Assembly (NCBI RefSeq): GCF_013201035.1
Contig: NZ_CP053707.1
Location: forward strand, 2,108,001 to 2,172,000
Direction of reading: 5' to 3'
Length of the DNA stretch: 64,000 nt
Source: Arthrobacter sp. NEB 688
GTDB lineage: Bacteria; Actinomycetota; Actinomycetes; Actinomycetales; Dermatophilaceae
A program made the position numbers and the translations under genes. Positions 9,666 through 18,257 of this stretch are shown here, one piece after another. Under the pieces are notes generated by a model. The model was not told the origin of the DNA and did not search any database. It saw only the letters and a list, made by a program, of their open reading frames with translations. The stretch's first letter is position 1, and each line of letters starts with the position of its first letter.

Positions 9666-12062
9666 ATGGCCACCCCCTCGAGCGACATCGGCTCCCGGAG
9701 GCTCGACCTGGCCGGCACCCGCGACTTCCACGTCGCCGGTGCCGGCCGGGCGCGCCGGGAGGCCCTGTCCACCTTCAACCGCGCGTGGCTCGCCGAGGTC
9801 TGGCGCTCCGCGACCGGCGGGGTGCGCCTCGAGGGGGTGGCCCTGGCCGCCGTCGGGAGCCTCGGGCGCGGTGACGCCGGCCCGCTGTCCGACTACGACC
9901 TCGTCCTCCTGCACTCCGAGCGCTCCCTGCCCGCCAAGGAGCTGACCGCCCTCGCCGACCGGGTCTGGTACCCGATCTGGGACGCCGGGGTGCGCCTGGA
10001 CCACAGCGTCCGCACGGTCACCCAGTGCCGCCAGGTGGCGGCTGCCGACCTCACCGCGGCCGTCGGGATGCTCGACCTCGCCGCGGTCGCGGGGGACACC
10101 GAGCTCGTGACCGCCGCGCGCTCGACCGTCGCGCACGACTGGCGCGGCAACGCCCGCAAGCGGCTGCCCCAGCTCGTCGAGGCGCTCGGCTCGCGGCACG
10201 CACGCCAGGGCGACCTCGCGCAGTCGATCGAGCCCGAGCTCAAGGAGGCCCACGGCGGGCTGCGCGACATGACCGTCCTCGCCGCGCTCGCCGAGGCCTG
10301 GCTCGCCGACCGCCCGCACGGCGGGGTCGACCGCGCCCACGAGCTGCTCCTCGACGTCCGCGACGCCGTCCACGTCGTCACCGGCCGCGGGCGCGACCGC
10401 CTCGGGCGCGAGGACCACGACGCCGTCGCGGCCCTGCTCGGCTTCCCCGACGCCGACGACCTGCTGACGGCCGTCTCCGGCGCCGGGCGCCTCATCGCCT
10501 ACGCCCTCGACGGCACCGTGCGCCGGGCCGGCCAGTCGCAGCGCGCCCGGGCGCTGCGCGTCGGGCCGCGCCGCCCCCAGATGACCCCGCTCGGCCACGG
10601 CTTCTTCTCGAGCGACGGCGAGGTCGTCCTCGGCTCCTCGCGCCTGGCCGAGACCGACGACGCGATGGCCCTGCGTGCCGGGGTCGTCGCGGCGCGCGCC
10701 GGCCTGCCGGTCGCCCGCGCCACCCTCGAGAACCTCGCCGCGCACGTGCCACCGCTGCCCGAGCCCTGGCCGCAGGCCGCGCGCGACCTGCTCGGCGACC
10801 TCCTCGCCGCCGGGCCGGGGCTGGTCACCGTCTGGGAGGGCCTGGACCAGGCCGGCGTCGTCGAGCAGTGGCTGCCGGAGTGGGCGGCCGTCCGCTCGCG
10901 GCCGCAGCGCAGCGCCGTCCACCGGCACACCGTCGACCGGCACCTCGTCGAGACCGTCGTGCGGGCCGCCGGGCTGGTGCGGCGCACCTCGCGCCCGGAC
11001 CTGCTCCTCGTCGGTGCGCTGCTGCACGACATCGGCAAGGTCCGTGGCGCGCACGACCACTCGGTGACCGGCGCCGAGACCACGCGGACCGTCGCGACCC
11101 GGTGGGGCTTCCCGCCGCACGACGTCGAGGTCCTCGTGACCCTCGTGCGCGAGCACCTGACCCTCATCGAGCTCGCGACCCGTCGCGACCACCAGGACCC
11201 CGCGACCGTCGATGCCGCCGTCGAGGCCGTCGGGGGCGACCGCGAGGTGCTCGAGCTGCTCCTCGCGGTCTCGGAGGCCGACGCCTCGGCCGCCGGCCCG
11301 CTCGCGTGGACCGACTGGCGCTCGACGCTGCTCGACCAGCTGGCCAACGCCGTGCGGGCGCGCCTCGACGCGCCCCAGCCCGCGCCGGCCGCCGCCGGCC
11401 AGGAGGCCCCGCCGAGCTCCGGCGCGCTCGACCCCGAGGTCGTCGCGGCGGTGCGCGCCGGCGAGCCGCGGGTGACCGTCGTCTCCGGCGGCGGGTCGCA
11501 CCGCCTCGACATCGTCGACCTCGACCGGGTCGGGCTCTTCGCCGACACCGCGGGGCTGCTCGCGGCCGAGGGGCACACCGTGCGCACGGCCATCCTGCGC
11601 ACGGTCGACGGCGTGGCCATCGACGAGTGGCACGTCGAGTCGCCCTCGGGCGCCGTGCCCGACCCCGAGCGCATCGTCCGCGGCCTGGCCCGCCTCGGCC
11701 GCGGCGACCGGGCGCCCCTGCAGACGCTCGACCGGCGGCGCGCCCACCTGCCGCGGCCCTCGCGCGAGTCGGGCATCGGCTCCCCCGGCCAGGCGCGGGC
11801 GCTCGTCGTCCCCGGCGCCAGCACCGAGGCGACCGTGCTCGAGGTGCGCGCCCAGGACCGCCCGGGCCTGCTCCACGAGCTCGGGGCGGCGCTCGCGGGC
11901 GCCGGGATGTCGGTCCGCTCGGCGCACATCGCGACCTACGCCGGGCAGACCCTCGACACCTTCTACCTCACCGGCGCCGACGGCCTGCCGCTGCCGCCGG
12001 CCCGGGTGGCCCAGGCGGTCAGCCTGGTCATCGACACGTGCGACGGGGTCGGTCCCGCCTGA
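9666..12062 (+). CDS. glnD: PII nucleotidyltransferase/adenylyl-removing enzyme GlnD
   Basis: A 798-residue bifunctional enzyme that modifies and demodifies the PII protein encoded just upstream. In order: the nucleotidyltransferase domain with GSLGRGD (64-70) and SDYD (75-78); a helical linker; an HD phosphohydrolase domain with LLHDIGK (His454-Asp455); and C-terminal ACT regions (for example around 725-790, AQDRPGLLHELGAAL) that sense glutamine. In actinobacteria the homologue adenylylates rather than uridylylates PII (known from family work, not visible here). A disordered Ala/Pro-rich stretch (about 570-590) separates the HD and ACT parts. Translationally linked to glnK. Confidence 0.95.
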   Translation: MATPSSDIGSRRLDLAGTRDFHVAGAGRARREALSTFNRAWLAEVWRSATGGVRLEGVALAAVGSLGRGDAGPLSDYDLVLLHSERSLPAKELTALADRVWYPIWDAGVRLDHSVRTVTQCRQVAAADLTAAVGMLDLAAVAGDTELVTAARSTVAHDWRGNARKRLPQLVEALGSRHARQGDLAQSIEPELKEAHGGLRDMTVLAALAEAWLADRPHGGVDRAHELLLDVRDAVHVVTGRGRDRLGREDHDAVAALLGFPDADDLLTAVSGAGRLIAYALDGTVRRAGQSQRARALRVGPRRPQMTPLGHGFFSSDGEVVLGSSRLAETDDAMALRAGVVAARAGLPVARATLENLAAHVPPLPEPWPQAARDLLGDLLAAGPGLVTVWEGLDQAGVVEQWLPEWAAVRSRPQRSAVHRHTVDRHLVETVVRAAGLVRRTSRPDLLLVGALLHDIGKVRGAHDHSVTGAETTRTVATRWGFPPHDVEVLVTLVREHLTLIELATRRDHQDPATVDAAVEAVGGDREVLELLLAVSEADASAAGPLAWTDWRSTLLDQLANAVRARLDAPQPAPAAAGQEAPPSSGALDPEVVAAVRAGEPRVTVVSGGGSHRLDIVDLDRVGLFADTAGLLAAEGHTVRTAILRTVDGVAIDEWHVESPSGAVPDPERIVRGLARLGRGDRAPLQTLDRRRAHLPRPSRESGIGSPGQARALVVPGASTEATVLEVRAQDRPGLLHELGAALAGAGMSVRSAHIATYAGQTLDTFYLTGADGLPLPPARVAQAVSLVIDTCDGVGPA

Positions 12063-12078
12063 CCCGAGTCACACCCGG

Positions 12079-12171
12079 CACGCGCGTATCGGGTGACCCG
12101 ATACCGGTGCGCTTCCCCCGAGAACCGTTGTCGGGTGGAGCGCGGTCGTCTCGGGTGACCCGATACGCGTG
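12079..12171. repeat. Nested palindromes between glnD and ffh
   Basis: Two copies of TCGGGTGACCCGATAC lie at 12089-12104 and 12151-12166. The first is part of a perfect 19-bp palindrome, GTATCGGGT-g-ACCCGATAC (12086-12104). The outer flanks also pair: CACGCG(CG)TATCGGGT at 12079-12094 against ACCCGATACGCGTG at 12158-12171. The block could be a terminator for glnD, a pair of operators for ffh, or a genome-dispersed repeat. It fills most of the 169-bp gap. Confidence 0.6.
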
Positions 12172-12219
12172 AGGTCTCGGGGGAGCGGGTCTCGGTCCGG
12201 CGGGGCGCCCGTCAGTCGT

Positions 12220-12225
12220 TAGGCT
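12220..12225 (+). promoter_or_regulatory. -10 element of ffh (leaderless pattern)
   Basis: TAGGCT, six bases (gtgccg), then GTG at 12232. No ribosome site is present. Confidence 0.55.
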
Positions 12226-12231
12226 GTGCCG

Positions 12232-13830
12232 GTGTTCACGAGCCTGTCCGACCGCCTGACCGAGACCTTCCGCAACCTGCGGACGAAGGGCCGCCTCAGC
12301 GAGTCCGACGTCAACAGGACGGTGCGCGACATCCGCCTCGCGCTCCTCGACGCCGACGTCGCCCTGCCGGTCGTCAAGGCCTTCACGGGGACCGTGCGCG
12401 AGCGGGCCCTCGGGGCCGAGGTCAGCGAGGCGCTCAACCCGGCGCAGCAGATCGTCAAGATCGTCAACGAGGAGCTCGTCGGGATCCTCGGCGGCGAGAC
12501 GCGCAGCATCCGCTTCGCCAAGCAGCCGCCGACCGTCATCATGCTCGCCGGCCTCCAGGGCTCGGGCAAGACGACCCTCGCCGGCAAGCTCGCGGCCTGG
12601 CTCAAGGAGCAGGGGCACACCCCGCTGCTCGTCGCGGCCGACCTCCAGCGCCCGAACGCGGTCACCCAGCTCGAGGTCGTCGGCCAGCGCGCCGGCGTGC
12701 CCGTCTACGCGCCCGAGCGCGGCAACACCGCCGGCCACGACGTCGTCGGCGGCGACGTCGAGGGCACCCGTTCGCACGGCGACCCGGTCCGCGTCTCGCG
12801 CGACGGCATCGCGCAGGCCCGGGCCCGCCAGCACGACGTCGTCATCGTCGACACCGCCGGCCGGCTCGCCGTCGACACCGACCTCATGCAGCAGGCGGCC
12901 GACATCCGCGCGGCCATCCAGCCCGACGAGGTCCTCTTCGTCATCGACGCGATGATCGGCCAGGCCGCCGTCGAGACCGCCGAGGCCTTCCTCGAGGGCG
13001 TCGACTTCACCGGTGTCGTCCTGTCCAAGCTCGACGGCGACGCCCGCGGTGGCGCGGCCCTGTCGGTCGCGTCCGTTACCGGCCGGCCGATCATGTTCGC
13101 CTCGACCGGTGAGAACACCAAGGACTTCGAGGTCTTCCACCCCGACCGGATGGCCTCGCGCATCCTCGACATGGGTGACGTCCTCACCCTCATCGAGCAG
13201 GCCGAGAAGGCGTTCGACCGCACCCAGGCCGCCGAGATGGAGCGCAAGTTCCTCGCGGCCGAGGACTTCACGTTCGACGACTTCCTCCAGCAGATGGCCG
13301 CCATCAAGAAGATGGGCTCGCTCAAGTCGATCCTCGGGATGATGCCGGGCATGGGCCAGATGAAGGCCCAGCTCGACGCCTTCGACGAGCGCGAGTTCGA
13401 CCGCGTCGAGGCGATGGTCCGCTCGATGACCCCGTTCGAGCGCAACCACCCCAAGCAGATCAACGGCTCGCGACGCGCCCGCATCGCCAAGGGCTCGGGC
13501 GTCTCGACCTCCGAGGTCAACCAGCTGCTCGAGCGCTTCGGCGAGGCGCAGAAGATGATGAAGCAGCTCGCGAAGGGCGGCGGCATCCCCGGCATGCCCG
13601 GGATGGGCTCCGGCCCGGGCAAGCGCGGCCGCCAGCAGGCGCCGCAGCGCAAGAAGTCCAAGTCCGGCAACCCCGCCAAGCGGGCGGCCGAGGAGCGGGC
13701 GGCGGCGACCAAGGCCGCCCAGGCCCCGGCGACGGGCGCGAGCTTCGGCGCCGGCGGCGGCGACCTCGACCCCGCGTCGTTCGACCCGGCCAACCTGCCG
13801 AAGGGCTTCGACAAGTTCCTCGGCAAGTGA
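12232..13830 (+). CDS. ffh: Signal recognition particle protein Ffh
   Basis: Ffh (SRP54) binds signal sequences of nascent membrane proteins and, with 4.5S RNA, hands them to FtsY. The 532-residue protein has the N domain (FTSLSDRLTETFRNLR), the G domain with P-loop GLQGSGKTT (107-115), DTAGRL and SKLDGDARGG, and the Met-rich M domain (MGSLKSILGMMPGMG) followed by a basic Gly/Lys-rich tail. GTG 12232 gives the standard FTSLSDRL start; the GTG two codons upstream would overlap the -10-like TAGGCT spacer. Odd: about 17 extra residues (166-182, between ERGN and GDPVRV) in the G domain. It overlaps the next gene by four bases. Confidence 0.96.
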   Translation: MFTSLSDRLTETFRNLRTKGRLSESDVNRTVRDIRLALLDADVALPVVKAFTGTVRERALGAEVSEALNPAQQIVKIVNEELVGILGGETRSIRFAKQPPTVIMLAGLQGSGKTTLAGKLAAWLKEQGHTPLLVAADLQRPNAVTQLEVVGQRAGVPVYAPERGNTAGHDVVGGDVEGTRSHGDPVRVSRDGIAQARARQHDVVIVDTAGRLAVDTDLMQQAADIRAAIQPDEVLFVIDAMIGQAAVETAEAFLEGVDFTGVVLSKLDGDARGGAALSVASVTGRPIMFASTGENTKDFEVFHPDRMASRILDMGDVLTLIEQAEKAFDRTQAAEMERKFLAAEDFTFDDFLQQMAAIKKMGSLKSILGMMPGMGQMKAQLDAFDEREFDRVEAMVRSMTPFERNHPKQINGSRRARIAKGSGVSTSEVNQLLERFGEAQKMMKQLAKGGGIPGMPGMGSGPGKRGRQQAPQRKKSKSGNPAKRAAEERAAATKAAQAPATGASFGAGGGDLDPASFDPANLPKGFDKFLGK

Positions 13831-14648
13831 CCCACCCGGCCGGGGGACTGAACACCCTCGCCGTCGGCACCGACGGCCCGCGGGTCGCGTTCCTCCACGG
13901 CCTGTTCGGTCAGGGCCGCAACTGGACCCAGATCGCGAAGGCGCTCGCCGGCCCGGACGGCACCGCCGCCCGCTGCCTGCTCGTCGACCTGCCCGACCAC
14001 GGTCGCTCGCCGTGGAGCGAGGAGTTCTCCTACGAGGGGTACGCCGCGGCCGTCGCGGCCACGCTGGAGCAGGCGGCGCCGGGGGAGCGCTGGGTGGTCG
14101 TCGGCCACAGCCTCGGCGGCAAGGTCTCGATGGTCCTCGCGCTGACCCACCCCGAGCTGCTCGCGAGCCTCGTCGTCGTCGACATCGCCCCCAAGGGCTA
14201 CGGCGACCTCGACCGCTTCCGGGGCTACATCGACGAGATGCACGCCCTGCCGCTGGACGCGCTGACCAGCCGCGCCGACGCCGAGGCGCGCTTCCGCGAG
14301 CCGGACCCGGGCGTCAAGGCCTTCCTCCTGCAGAACCTGCGCCGGCACGGCAGCGACTGGTCGTGGCAGGCCAACCTCGACCTCGTGCGCCGGGACGCCG
14401 ACCGGGGGAGCGGCTCGCTCATCGCCGACTTCCCCGACCTCGGGGACGCGTCGTGGGACGGGCCGGTCGTCTGGCTGGCCGGCTCCGAGTCGGGGTACGT
14501 GCGGCCCGAGGACGTCCCCGCGATGCGCGCGCGCTTCCCGCGGGTGCGCCTGGTGACGGTCAAGGGCGCGGCCCACTGGGTGCACACCGACGCGCCCGAG
14601 GTCGTCGTCGAGACGCTGCGCCGCGTCGTCCGCTCCGTCACGACCTGA
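13827..14648 (+). CDS. Alpha/beta hydrolase
   Basis: A 273-residue alpha/beta-hydrolase of the YbfF/esterase type. Visible motifs: oxyanion-hole HGLFGQGRNW (about 24-33), DLPDHGRS, the nucleophile elbow GHSLGG (Ser in the middle) and a C-terminal GAAHWVHTDAP that carries the catalytic His; an Asp after the strand VVWLAGS... completes the triad by family. Cytoplasmic, substrate unknown. GTG 13827 overlaps the ffh stop (GTGA), so it is translated from the same message. The fixed position after ffh suggests co-expression, not a known function in SRP. Confidence 0.88.
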   Translation: MTHPAGGLNTLAVGTDGPRVAFLHGLFGQGRNWTQIAKALAGPDGTAARCLLVDLPDHGRSPWSEEFSYEGYAAAVAATLEQAAPGERWVVVGHSLGGKVSMVLALTHPELLASLVVVDIAPKGYGDLDRFRGYIDEMHALPLDALTSRADAEARFREPDPGVKAFLLQNLRRHGSDWSWQANLDLVRRDADRGSGSLIADFPDLGDASWDGPVVWLAGSESGYVRPEDVPAMRARFPRVRLVTVKGAAHWVHTDAPEVVVETLRRVVRSVTT

Positions 14649-14659
14649 GCGCGCGCGGC

Positions 14660-14665
14660 TAAGGT
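14660..14665 (+). promoter_or_regulatory. -10 element of the amidohydrolase gene
   Basis: TAAGGT, six bases (cggccc), then ATG at 14672; leaderless pattern. Confidence 0.5.
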
Positions 14666-14671
14666 CGGCCC

Positions 14672-15757
14672 ATGGCAACGGTGCTGCACCTCACGGGACC
14701 CGTCCTCGTCGGCCGCGAGGAGGAGCGGGCGCAGGCCTGGGTCGTCGGCGGCCGCCTCACCTTCGAGCGGCCCACGGGCGACCACGACGTGACGACGCTC
14801 GCCGGGTGGGTGCTGCCGGGGCTCGTCGACGCCCACTGCCACGTCGGGCTCGTCGCCACCGGGGCCACGGACGCCGCGACCGCCGAGGCGCAGGCCACGA
14901 CCGACCGCGACGCCGGCACGCTGCTCATCCGCGACGCCGGGTCGCCGAGCGACACCCGGTGGGTCGACGAGCGCGCCGACCTGCCGCGGATCATCCGGGC
15001 GGGCCGGCACATCGCCCGCACCCGCCGCTACATCCGCAACTTCGCGTGGGAGGTGGAGCCTGACCAGCTCGTCGAGCGCGTCCGGCTCGAGGCGCGGGCC
15101 GGCGACGGCTGGGTCAAGCTCGTCGGCGACTGGATCGACCGCGGGGCCGGTGACCTGACGCCGTGCTGGCCGGCCGACGTGCTGGCCGCGGCGGTGGCCG
15201 CGGCCCACGAGGAGGGTGCGCGCGTCACGGCCCACTGCTTCGGGGAGCAGAGCCTGCACGACCTCGCCGCGGCCGGCACCGACTGCGTCGAGCACGCGAC
15301 CGGCCTCGTGCCCGAGAGCATCGAGGCGTTCGCGCGGCAGGGCGTCGCGATCGTGCCGACGCTCGTCAACATCGACACCTTCCCGCAGATCGCCGAGCCG
15401 GCGCGCGAGAAGTTCCCCGACTACCACCGGCACATGCTCGACCTGCACGCCCGCCGCTACGAGACCGTCGCGGCGGCGCACGACGCCGGGGTGCCGGTCT
15501 ACGTCGGCACCGACGCGGGCGGGTCGCTGCCGCACGGCCTCGCCGGCCAGGAGGTGGAGCGGCTGACGCGCTGCGGCTTCTCGGCGCTGGAGGCCGTGGA
15601 CGCCGCGACGTGGTCGGCACGCGCCTGGCTCGGGCGGCCGGGGCTCGAGGAGGGCGCCCAGGCCGACCTCGTCGTCTACGCGCAGGACCCGCGGGCCGAC
15701 GTCGGGGTGCTGGGGCACCCCGTGGCCGTCGTGCTCCGCGGGTCCGTCGTCGCCTGA
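14672..15757 (+). CDS. Amidohydrolase family protein (imidazolonepropionase-like)
   Basis: A 361-residue metal-dependent hydrolase. The metal-binding DAHCH is at about residues 51-55, followed by later His residues in TAHCFGE and CVEHATG and by the catalytic Asp in YVGTDAGG; the C-terminal QADLVVYAQDPRADVGVL is the usual beta-sandwich part of this superfamily. It would hydrolyse a cyclic amide or related bond; the substrate is not evident. Start ATG 14672 follows a -10-like TAAGGT by six bases. It converges with the TauE gene, four bases away, through the palindrome CTGAGGCCTCAG (15754-15765) that contains both stop codons. Confidence 0.88.
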   Translation: MATVLHLTGPVLVGREEERAQAWVVGGRLTFERPTGDHDVTTLAGWVLPGLVDAHCHVGLVATGATDAATAEAQATTDRDAGTLLIRDAGSPSDTRWVDERADLPRIIRAGRHIARTRRYIRNFAWEVEPDQLVERVRLEARAGDGWVKLVGDWIDRGAGDLTPCWPADVLAAAVAAAHEEGARVTAHCFGEQSLHDLAAAGTDCVEHATGLVPESIEAFARQGVAIVPTLVNIDTFPQIAEPAREKFPDYHRHMLDLHARRYETVAAAHDAGVPVYVGTDAGGSLPHGLAGQEVERLTRCGFSALEAVDAATWSARAWLGRPGLEEGAQADLVVYAQDPRADVGVLGHPVAVVLRGSVVA

Positions 15758-15761
15758 GGCC

Positions 15762-16715
15762 TCAGCCGCGCGGGGCGGCCTCGGGGTCGGACGCGTCCTC
15801 GAGGTCGGCGAGGTCGCGGTCGAGCTCGCGGCCCAGCCGGGCCTCCTCGGCCCGCTCGGCGCGGTGCGCCCGCAGCGACCAGGCGACGGCCGCGGCCCAC
15901 ACGAGGTAGAGCACGGCGTAGACCGCCCAGCGGGTGCCCTCGGCGGCGTCGACCCAGTCGCTCTTGAGGATGGTGCGGGTGTTGGTGAGGATGATGACGC
16001 CACCGACGGCCGAGCCGAGGACCCGCGGCGGCACGTGCCGGACCAGCCACGCCGCGATGGGCGCCGCGACCAGGCCACCGGCGAGCAGGGCGAGCACCCA
16101 GGTGAAGTCGATGTCCTCCGACCCGAGCGCGAGCAGGAAGCCCAGGCTCGCGGCGACGGAGACGAGGAACTCGCTGGTGTCGATCGAGCCGATGACCTTG
16201 CGGGGCTCGAGGCGGCCGCTCGCGAGGATGGCCGGCGTGCCGACCGGGCCCCAGCCGCCGCCGCCGGTCGAGTCGACGAAGCCGGCGACGAGCCCGAGCG
16301 GGGCGAGGAAGCGCGAGCGCAGCGGGTGGCCGACGCGGTCCTTGCGCAGGCCCTTGACGGTGAAGCGCACGAGGACGTAGACGCCGAGCGTCAGGAGGAT
16401 GAGCGACATGACCGGCGCGGCGACCGAGGTGTCGAGGCTGGAGAGGAAGGTCGCGCCGGCGAAGGCGCCGACGGCGCCCGGGATGCCGATCTTGAGGACC
16501 ACCGCCCAGTCGACGTTGCCGAACTTCCAGTGCGAGGCACCGGAGGCGAGCGTCGTGCCGATCTCGGCGAGGTGGACGGTCGCGGACGCGGCCGCGGGGT
16601 TGGTACCGATGGCGAGCAGCAGCGTGGTCGAGGTGACCCCGTACGCCATGCCGAGAGACCCGTCGACGAGCTGGGCGCCCAGACCGACGAGTGCGAGGAG
16701 AACGAGACGCCGCAC
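15762..16715 (-). CDS. Sulfite exporter TauE/SafE family permease
   Basis: A 317-residue TauE/SafE (DUF81) membrane protein with about eight hydrophobic helices and the family's internal duplication: GAQLVDGSLGMAYGVTSTTLLL early and GFVDSTGGGGWGPVGTPAIL later. The group exports sulfite, sulfoacetate or other small organosulfur anions; the substrate here is unknown. GTG 16715 (VRRLVLLALVG) follows AGGGGG and is preferred to a longer frame that would run through the operator region. The C-terminal tail is highly charged (ERAEEARLGRELDRDLADLEDA). It is divergent from an Rrf2 regulator, which probably controls it. Confidence 0.9.
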   Translation of the reverse strand: MRRLVLLALVGLGAQLVDGSLGMAYGVTSTTLLLAIGTNPAAASATVHLAEIGTTLASGASHWKFGNVDWAVVLKIGIPGAVGAFAGATFLSSLDTSVAAPVMSLILLTLGVYVLVRFTVKGLRKDRVGHPLRSRFLAPLGLVAGFVDSTGGGGWGPVGTPAILASGRLEPRKVIGSIDTSEFLVSVAASLGFLLALGSEDIDFTWVLALLAGGLVAAPIAAWLVRHVPPRVLGSAVGGVIILTNTRTILKSDWVDAAEGTRWAVYAVLYLVWAAAVAWSLRAHRAERAEEARLGRELDRDLADLEDASDPEAAPRG

Positions 16716-16740
16716 GGCGACCCCCTGCGAATAGATGAAA

Positions 16741-16757
16741 CCTAGCGGACAACTAGG
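16741..16757. promoter_or_regulatory. Putative Rrf2 operator between TauE gene and Rrf2 gene
   Basis: Perfect inverted repeat CCTAG-N7-CTAGG in an unusually AT-rich patch (ATAGATGAAACCTAG...GAAATATAGGG). It is 26-42 bp upstream of the TauE start and in the shared intergenic region with the Rrf2 gene. Rrf2 regulators such as CymR bind AT-rich inverted repeats. The link is inference from position. Confidence 0.5.
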
Positions 16758-16824
16758 AAATATAGGGATACCGCGGGACGCGCCGCAAGGTTTTCCCGAA
16801 ACCCGGACACGGGCCCTGCGGTGG

Positions 16825-16830
16825 AAGGAT
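16825..16830 (+). promoter_or_regulatory. Extended -10 of the Rrf2 gene
   Basis: TGG-AAGGAT, six bases (ggcggc), then GTG at 16837. Confidence 0.45.
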
Positions 16831-16836
16831 GGCGGC

Positions 16837-17298
16837 GTGGACATCTCCGCCCGCGCCGACTACGCCGTCCGTGCCCTCCTCGTCCTGGCCGAGGACCCGA
16901 CGGCGGACCGCGCCCACCCCGCCGACGAGCTCGCCCGGCGCGCCGGCGTCCCGGCCAAGTTCCTCGAGGCGATCCTCGGCGACCTGCGCCGGGCCGGCTT
17001 CGTCTCCAGCCGGCGCGGGAGCGGTGGGGGCTACCTCCTCGCGCGCCCACCGGCGGAGGTGACGATGGGGGAGGTGCTGCGGGCCGTCGACGGCCCGCTC
17101 GCCGAGGTACGCGGACAGCGTCCCCACGAGACGCACTACACCGGCTCCGCCGAGCACCTCGCCACGGTCTGGGTCGCGGCCCGGGCAGCGCTGCGGCGCG
17201 TCCTCGACGAGACGACCCTCGAGCAGGTGCTCGAGGGCCGGCTGCCCGACCACGTCCGGGCGATGGCCGAGCTGCCGGACGCCTGGGAGAGCCGCTGA
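16837..17298 (+). CDS. Rrf2 family transcriptional regulator
   Basis: A 153-residue winged-helix protein with the Rrf2 hallmarks: start [18 protein letters not shown], recognition region [35 protein letters not shown], and the [14 protein letters not shown] segment. It contains no cysteine, so unlike IscR/NsrR it cannot hold an iron-sulfur cluster; this resembles CymR-type members. GTG 16837 is chosen because the family always starts just before the SARADYA motif and a -10-like element ends six bases earlier. The divergent TauE-type exporter with a palindrome between them points to sulfur-related control; the effector is unknown. Confidence 0.9.
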   Translation: MDISARADYAVRALLVLAEDPTADRAHPADELARRAGVPAKFLEAILGDLRRAGFVSSRRGSGGGYLLARPPAEVTMGEVLRAVDGPLAEVRGQRPHETHYTGSAEHLATVWVAARAALRRVLDETTLEQVLEGRLPDHVRAMAELPDAWESR

Positions 17299-17323
17299 CC
17301 GCGGCCGATTCGGTCGGGGGCGC

Positions 17324-17347
17324 GCCCTCTGGCAGACTGGACCGCTG
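17324..17347 (+). promoter_or_regulatory. rpsP promoter (24-bp sequence shared with rplS)
   Basis: Contains CTCTGGCAGACTGGACC. Read as extended -10 TGG-CAGACT with a start a few bases on. All 24 bases are identical at 20841-20864 upstream of rplS, and an 11-base core (CAGACTGGACC) recurs at frr. The rpsP leader would be roughly 125 bases. Confidence 0.6.
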
Positions 17348-17471
17348 TACCCGTCCGGGCCCGCCCCTCTCGTGTGGCCCTGGACCGGACGCCTACACAT
17401 CGGGCGTCGGCTCCCCGCACGAAGACCGTGCGGTCTCGCCGCGTCCACGAACCGAAAGTGGGACCACCACC

Positions 17472-17927
17472 GTGGCCGTCAAGATTCGTCTCAAGCGGAT
17501 GGGCAAGATCCGTACCGCCATCTACCGTGTCGTCGTCATGGACTCGCGCACCAAGCGCGACGGCCGGGCGATCGAGGAGATCGGCAAGTACGACCCCAAC
17601 CAGGAGCCGTCGCTCATCGAGATCGACATGGAGCGCGCGGACTACTGGGTCGCCCAGGGCGCCCAGCCGACCGAGGCCGTCGCCGCGCTCCTCGGGCACT
17701 ACAAGAACGGCACCCTCAAGGTCGCCGAGCCGAAGACGCCCAAGAAGGACCTCTACGAGGCGGCCCTCGCCGCCGCGGGCAAGGCCGACGCCGACGGCAG
17801 CGCCGCCACCACCCCGCGCAAGAAGGCCGCCAAGAAGGCCGAGGAGGCGCCCGTCGCCGCCGACACCGACGGCAGCGCCGCCGCGGCGGAGTCCACGGAC
17901 GCCGACGCCGACGCCGCCAAGGCCTGA
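17472..17927 (+). CDS. rpsP: 30S ribosomal protein S16
   Basis: S16 of the small ribosomal subunit. The conserved body is residues 1-84 ([47 protein letters not shown]). The remaining ~67 residues form a low-complexity Ala/Lys/Asp tail, making 151 residues, much longer than the ~80 of E. coli S16; such tails are common in actinobacteria. GTG 17472 gives the family start; there is only a weak ribosome site. It heads the rpsP-KH-rimM-trmD group and its promoter copies that of rplS. Confidence 0.97.
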   Translation: MAVKIRLKRMGKIRTAIYRVVVMDSRTKRDGRAIEEIGKYDPNQEPSLIEIDMERADYWVAQGAQPTEAVAALLGHYKNGTLKVAEPKTPKKDLYEAALAAAGKADADGSAATTPRKKAAKKAEEAPVAADTDGSAAAAESTDADADAAKA

Positions 17928-17929
17928 CC

Positions 17930-18172
17930 GTGCTCGAGGAGGCTCTCGAGCACCTCGTGACCGGCATCGTCGACCACAAGGACGAGGTGCAGGTCCGTCG
18001 TCGTGACCTGCGTCGTGGCGAGGTCCTCGAGGTGCGCGTGCACCCCGACGACCTCGGTCGCGTCATCGGTCGCTCCGGCCGCACCGCCAGCGCGCTGCGC
18101 ACCGTGCTCGGGGCGCTCGCCGGCGGCAAGCCGGTCCGCATCGACATCGTCGACACCGACCGGGTCCGCTGA
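17930..18172 (+). CDS. khpA: KH domain RNA-binding protein (KhpA-like)
   Basis: An 80-residue single-KH-domain protein. The RNA-binding loop appears as DLGRVIGRSGRTASALRTVL (GRSGR being the GXXG equivalent). In Gram-positives KhpA partners with KhpB and acts on translation or RNA turnover. GTG 17930 starts two bases after the rpsP stop. The position between rpsP and rimM is conserved across actinobacteria and supports the name. A strong terminator follows. Confidence 0.92.
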   Translation: MLEEALEHLVTGIVDHKDEVQVRRRDLRRGEVLEVRVHPDDLGRVIGRSGRTASALRTVLGALAGGKPVRIDIVDTDRVR

Positions 18173-18186
18173 CCCGCGTCACCCGT

Positions 18187-18223
18187 GACGGCGGGGCGCC
18201 CCACACCGGGGCGCCCCGCCGTC
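18187..18223 (+). terminator. Strong terminator after rpsP-khpA
   Basis: A perfect 16-bp GC stem (18187-18202 with 18208-18223) and 5-base loop ACACC, followed by CGTCGTTCCCC. It separates rpsP-khpA from rimM, which has its own -10-like element 23 bp later. Confidence 0.85.
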
Positions 18224-18245
18224 CGTCGTTCCCCCCGTCCCCCGA

Positions 18246-18251
18246 GAGGAT
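18246..18251 (+). promoter_or_regulatory. -10 element of rimM
   Basis: GAGGAT, six bases (gtcctc), then GTG at 18258, directly after the terminator; leaderless pattern. Confidence 0.45.
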
Positions 18252-18257
18252 GTCCTC

